Below are positions 60,776 through 64,000 of a stretch of DNA of 64,000 bases, piece after piece. The notes under the pieces were generated by a model. The model saw only the letters and a program-made list of their open reading frames with translations. It was not told where the DNA came from and searched no databases. Source of the DNA: Erythroxylum novogranatense (lineage: Eukaryota > Streptophyta > Magnoliopsida > Malpighiales > Erythroxylaceae); contig CM057228.1 of assembly GCA_029891385.1 (NCBI GenBank), positions 60,147,783-60,211,782 on the forward strand, read 5' to 3'. The position numbers and the translations under genes are program-made. The first letter of the stretch is position 1; every line of letters begins with the position of its first letter.

Positions 60776-62394
60776 GTCACGTAGGATACGCTCTGTTCCC
60801 GAGAGATATGGATTTCTCGTGAATGAACAGAATGACGTATTGCTCATAGAAGATAATGAGCCTACCACCTATGAAGAGGTTCTGAAGAGTTCAGAGTCTG
60901 AGAAATGGCTTCATGCCATGAAGGCTGAAATGGATTCCATGTATGAAAACCAAGTATGGACTTTGGTTGAGGCACCCGAAGGAATAAAACCCATAGGGTG
61001 TAAATGGGTTTTCAAAAAGAAAACCGATATGGATGGTAATGTGATTACCTATAAAGCAAGGCTTGTGGCTAAAGGTTTTCGTCAAAGACAAGGAGTTGAC
61101 TACGACGAGACCTTCAGCCCAGTAGCAATGCTTAAATCCATTAGGATACTCCTAGCCATTGCCACTCATTATGATTATGAGATATGGCAAATGGATGTGA
61201 AGACAGCTTTCCTAAATGGAAATCTAGCTGAGGATGTGTATATGACACAACCTGAGGGCTTCATCTCCTATGATGGCGAAAAGGTATGCAAGCTTCAAAA
61301 ATCCATCTATGGATTGAAACAAGCATCCAGGAGTTGGAATATCCGTTTTGATGAGGTAATCAAAGAGTTTGGTTTCTCACAAAATCCGGATGAACACTGT
61401 GTGTATAAGAAGGTTAGTGGGACTGCAATCGTATTCCTTGTGCTATATGTAGATGAAATATTAATACTAGGAAACGATGTCTTTGTGCTACAATCTGTGA
61501 AGATTTGGTTGTCCAAACAATTTGCCATGAAAGACCTTGGTGAAGCAACTTATATCCTTGGGATAAAGATTTATAGAGATAGATCAAAAAGATTACTTGG
61601 TCTTTCACAATCAACGTACATAGACAAGATGCTAAAGAGGTTTAACATGGAACAATCCAAGAGAGGGTACCTTCCCATGACTCATGGGATAACACTCCTG
61701 AAATCTATGTGTCCTAGGACACAAGATGAGAGAATGCTCATGAATATGATCCCGTATGCATCTGCTATGTACGCTATGCTATGTACGAGACCCGATGTAT
61801 CATATGCTCTAAGTGTTACGAGCAGATACCAGTCAGATCCTGGTGAGGGTCACTGGGTGGCTGTCAAGAATATCCTCAAGTACTTGCAAAGGACTAAGGT
61901 TATTTTCTTGATATATGGAGATGGAGATCTCAAATTGAGTGGGTATACAGATGTCAGTTTTCAATCTGATAAGGATGATTCTAAATCCCAATCAGGTTAT
62001 ATATTCACACTGAACGGTGGGGCGGTTAGTTGGAAGAGTTCCAAACAAGAGACAAATGCCGATTCAACAACCGAGGCAGAGTACATTGCCGCTTCAGACG
62101 CAGCAAAGGAAGCAGTTTGGATCAAAAAGTTCATTACTGAACTTGGTGTGGTTCCTAGCTGTGATGGGCCCATACAGTTGTATTGTGACAACAATGGGGC
62201 TATTGCGTAGGCGAAGGAACCAAGGTCTCATCAATGATCCAAACACGTACTCCGCAGATATCATCTGATTAGGGAGATCATTGGTCGAGGTGATGTCCAG
62301 ATAAAGAGAATTCCCACTGAGCAAAATATTGCTGATCCATTGACGAAGCCATTGTCACAGAAGAGCTTTGATTCTCATGTACCAAAGTGGTGAG
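60770..62394 (+). pseudogene. Copia reverse transcriptase and RNase H pseudogene
   Basis: The longest frame in the window (494 codons including upstream out-of-frame sequence). RT blocks: WTLVEAPEGIKPIGCKWVFK, ARLVAKGFRQRQGVDYDETF, QMDVKTAFLNG (first catalytic Asp present), LQKSIYGLKQASRSW and LVLYVDEILILGND. The YVDD motif has become YVDE, losing the second active-site Asp. RNase H follows: LSGYTDVSFQSD, SKQETNADSTTEAEYIAAS and LYCDNNGAIA, with expected acidic residues in place. A TAG at 62208 and a TGA at 62235 interrupt the tail, which still reads NIADPLTKPLSQKSFDSHV. The copia sequence ends near 62394. Confidence 0.92.
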
Positions 62395-63897
62395 AAGTTG
62401 GCCTTCGTCACGGCGTGTGGAGGCATGCGTGCATGCCATGAAAGCTTGTGTCGATTCATGCATGAGCGCACCTTCGCCATGACGAACTCCAATTTTTTTG
62501 CCTAGAATTGTTTTGATGTTTCTAGCATAGTTTTTGCTATATAAGTACTATTGAGGTGAGTTTTGATGCGTTGTAAACTAGAGTCATAGATCTACAAGTT
62601 TTGTGAAGAAGAGAAGTTCTAAATCTGTCTTTAAAGATATGAAATTTTAGATGGAAGTTAAGAATAGAAATATTGTTTCAGCATGAGTTTTTGAATGGGA
62701 TTTTGGTTTTTATTTTAGGAAATCAAGTGAGGCGAGAGGATCAAGAGGTGCAAGAGGAAACTCATTCCTAGGTAAGTACAAGCAAGGATATCAAGGTGGG
62801 TTCATGTTTATAATAGAGTAAATAAGTTACTCATTGTTTTATTCAAATCAAGAAAGATTTAATGCTTTAAATTGCATCATCAATGATTGCATTACATGCT
62901 ATTGTGGGATGATTATATTTTGCTATATGATTTTCATTCATGATTTATAAAAAAGTTTTCAAAAAGGGTTTGTCTCCTTTCACGAATACATGCACATGAA
63001 TTCATGCTTTCCGAAATGTATGACAAGCAAGTTTACAAGCAAGTGCCAGTTTGGCAAACAAGTTGACAAGAATTTGAATCATGCATGTTTATGTGGGTTT
63101 GCGGTATGTCCCTCATGAACAGTCAAGTGCACATTGACTCACGAAAAGGCTTCTTCCGCCTGCCCGCAAGTGGCACAGGGTTTCTCACAAGGATTCCCTC
63201 ACGAAACTACGTCTACACACAACCATTTCGATGGGAATGTGTAGCACGTCATGAATCAGGGACTGACCCAAACCATCATGTTATGTTATGTTATGTGTTT
63301 ATGATCTGATGTTATGTTTCATGCATCATGAATTGTTCAAGAATAAAGCATTTTTCAAGACAATGACTCATACATGCTCAATTGCTATGATTTTAACAAG
63401 TACCACAGCAATGAGTTATTTTTGAATACTTTTGCTTATTGCAATATTATAAATATGTTCCCACGAGCTTTATAGCTCACCCCCTCTATTCTCCCCCATT
63501 CAGGTGACGAGCAAGAGACCGAGTGAGTCACGAGTTATGGCAGCACTCCATTTTGTTGTGTTTATTTATTTTCAATGTTATATTTTTGGAAGTCAAGGCT
63601 TTAGTTACATTTCAAGTACTATTGATTCAAGGGTATTTTGTACTTTTGGCTCTTGAACTCAAAGTTGTAATTTGATTTGAGATGTTCATAAAGCTTTGTA
63701 AAACTCATCTTTTGGAGTATGAATTATGACTTTGTTTGTTTAAATCAAATGAAAGCAGGTTTTCAAGTTTAATTACGGTGGGTCCATCAAGCCTCCGATG
63801 GCCTTTTTCCTAAATCGTTGAATTAACATGTTTCACCCCACGCATACAGCACCACGCTCTCATGTCCAATGTTGGGCTCCGACAGCGGGATCCAACA
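62395..63897 (+). repeat. LTR I: 5'-truncated gypsy-type LTR related to LTR B
   Basis: Similar to 24440-26002 of LTR B along its length: ACTAGAGTCATAGATCTACA, GTGCACATTGACTCACGAAA, TTTATAGCTCACCCCCTCTA and the end GCGGGATCCAACA. The first 0.8 kb of the LTR is missing, with the break inside the region that holds B's GC-rich palindromes. A primer site follows, so it is the 5' LTR of an element running off the window to the right. Confidence 0.9.
62719..62795 (+). other. Exon-like conserved block in LTR I
   Basis: 77 nt bounded by TTTTTATTTTAG| and CAAG|GTGGGTTC, aligned by eye with 24768-24843. An internal CCTAG|GTAAGTACA at 62769-62771 would be an even better donor; LTR B has GCAAGAACA there. 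Confidence 0.4.
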
Positions 63898-64000
63898 TTT
63901 TGTGGTATCAGAGCGGCCTAGGTTTTGGTCTAGGGCTGCATGGCATTGCTTTCAAGGACTTGCATTGTTTTACATGATTTGAACGATTTTTGCATGCTTT
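63898..64000 (+). mobile_element. Start of the interior of element I (continues off window)
   Basis: Four bases or so after the LTR end lies the primer site; the remaining 86 bp are leader-like and non-coding. The rest of the element lies outside the window. Confidence 0.8.
63903..63914 (+). other. Primer-binding site (initiator tRNA-Met) of element I
   Basis: TGGTATCAGAGC lies five bases after the CAACA end of LTR I and fixes its orientation as plus, and by homology those of LTR B and element F. Confidence 0.93.

Larger units (their letters stand above)
54623..62394 (+). mobile_element. Ty1/copia element, 3'-truncated and inactive
   Basis: Order: 5' LTR (54623-56453), primer site, 2.1-kb leader, gag, protease, GAG-pre-integrase, integrase, reverse transcriptase and RNase H, the normal copia order with integrase before reverse transcriptase. 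CCAAC before 54623 is the likely left target duplication. The 3' LTR and polypurine tract are absent; the sequence switches within a few bases of 62394 to a gypsy-type LTR. Ten in-frame stops and two or more frameshifts disable the polyprotein. The lineage within copia was not assigned. Confidence 0.93.

Overview
The window looks like intergenic, repeat-rich chromatin of a flowering plant. It is AT-rich, has no recognisable host gene, tRNA or rRNA, and is built almost wholly of nested plant retroelements: plant L1-type LINE reverse transcriptases, Ty1/copia gag-pol, and long-LTR Ty3/gypsy derivatives with an initiator-tRNA-Met primer site (TGGTATCAGAGC) and a chromovirus-style 3' end. I cannot name the species. 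No open reading frame here is likely to encode an intact protein.

Layout. 1-1860: LINE pseudogene (minus). 1905-3035: broken copia integrase (plus). 5303-21604: element A, a 16.3-kb gypsy-type element (minus) with perfect 5-bp target duplications ATCAA, LTRs of about 4.1 kb and a 3.6-kb internal region without recognisable gag-pol; its 5' LTR is split by a solo LTR of the same family in opposite orientation (13406-17823). 22900-26812: a second LINE pseudogene (minus) with a 100-bp tandem duplication, split by solo LTR B (23655-26002, target duplication CCACA). 27188-33022: diverged LTR C with a perfect 92-bp palindrome, ending at an orphan primer site. 33126-34060: chimeric copia remnant (minus). 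34074-37100: LTR D. 37200-54622: a three-level nest. A partly tandem-duplicated LTR (H) holds element F (38248-51938, target duplication AATAT), which holds element E (39487-49207, target duplication TAAGA; two 4.5-kb LTRs around a 649-bp interior). 54623-62394: copia element with 5' LTR, primer site, long leader, gag, protease, integrase, reverse transcriptase and RNase H, all inactivated and 3'-truncated. 62395-64000: truncated LTR I, its primer site and the start of its interior, running off the window.

The main unexplained structure lies inside the LTRs. The unrelated-looking LTR families share an architecture: (1) short-arm hairpin arrays whose arms change in a compensated way; (2) a conserved module beginning near a TGTCTTAGGAATCCA-like sequence; (3) a cluster of family-specific perfect or near-perfect palindromes (CTCGCGAG, CGCCGCGGCG, TCGCGATCGTGC, GTCCGTTAAACGGAC, CACGATCGTG), often phased at about 49-51 bp; (4) degenerate 180-200-bp subrepeats carrying a CTACAACTTTCATGAAGA core; and (5) conserved splice-like junctions that would place most of this material in introns of an LTR leader. 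The copia leader carries its own array, ten AAGTCGACTT palindromes. These observations come from reading by eye; no alignment or database search was run.
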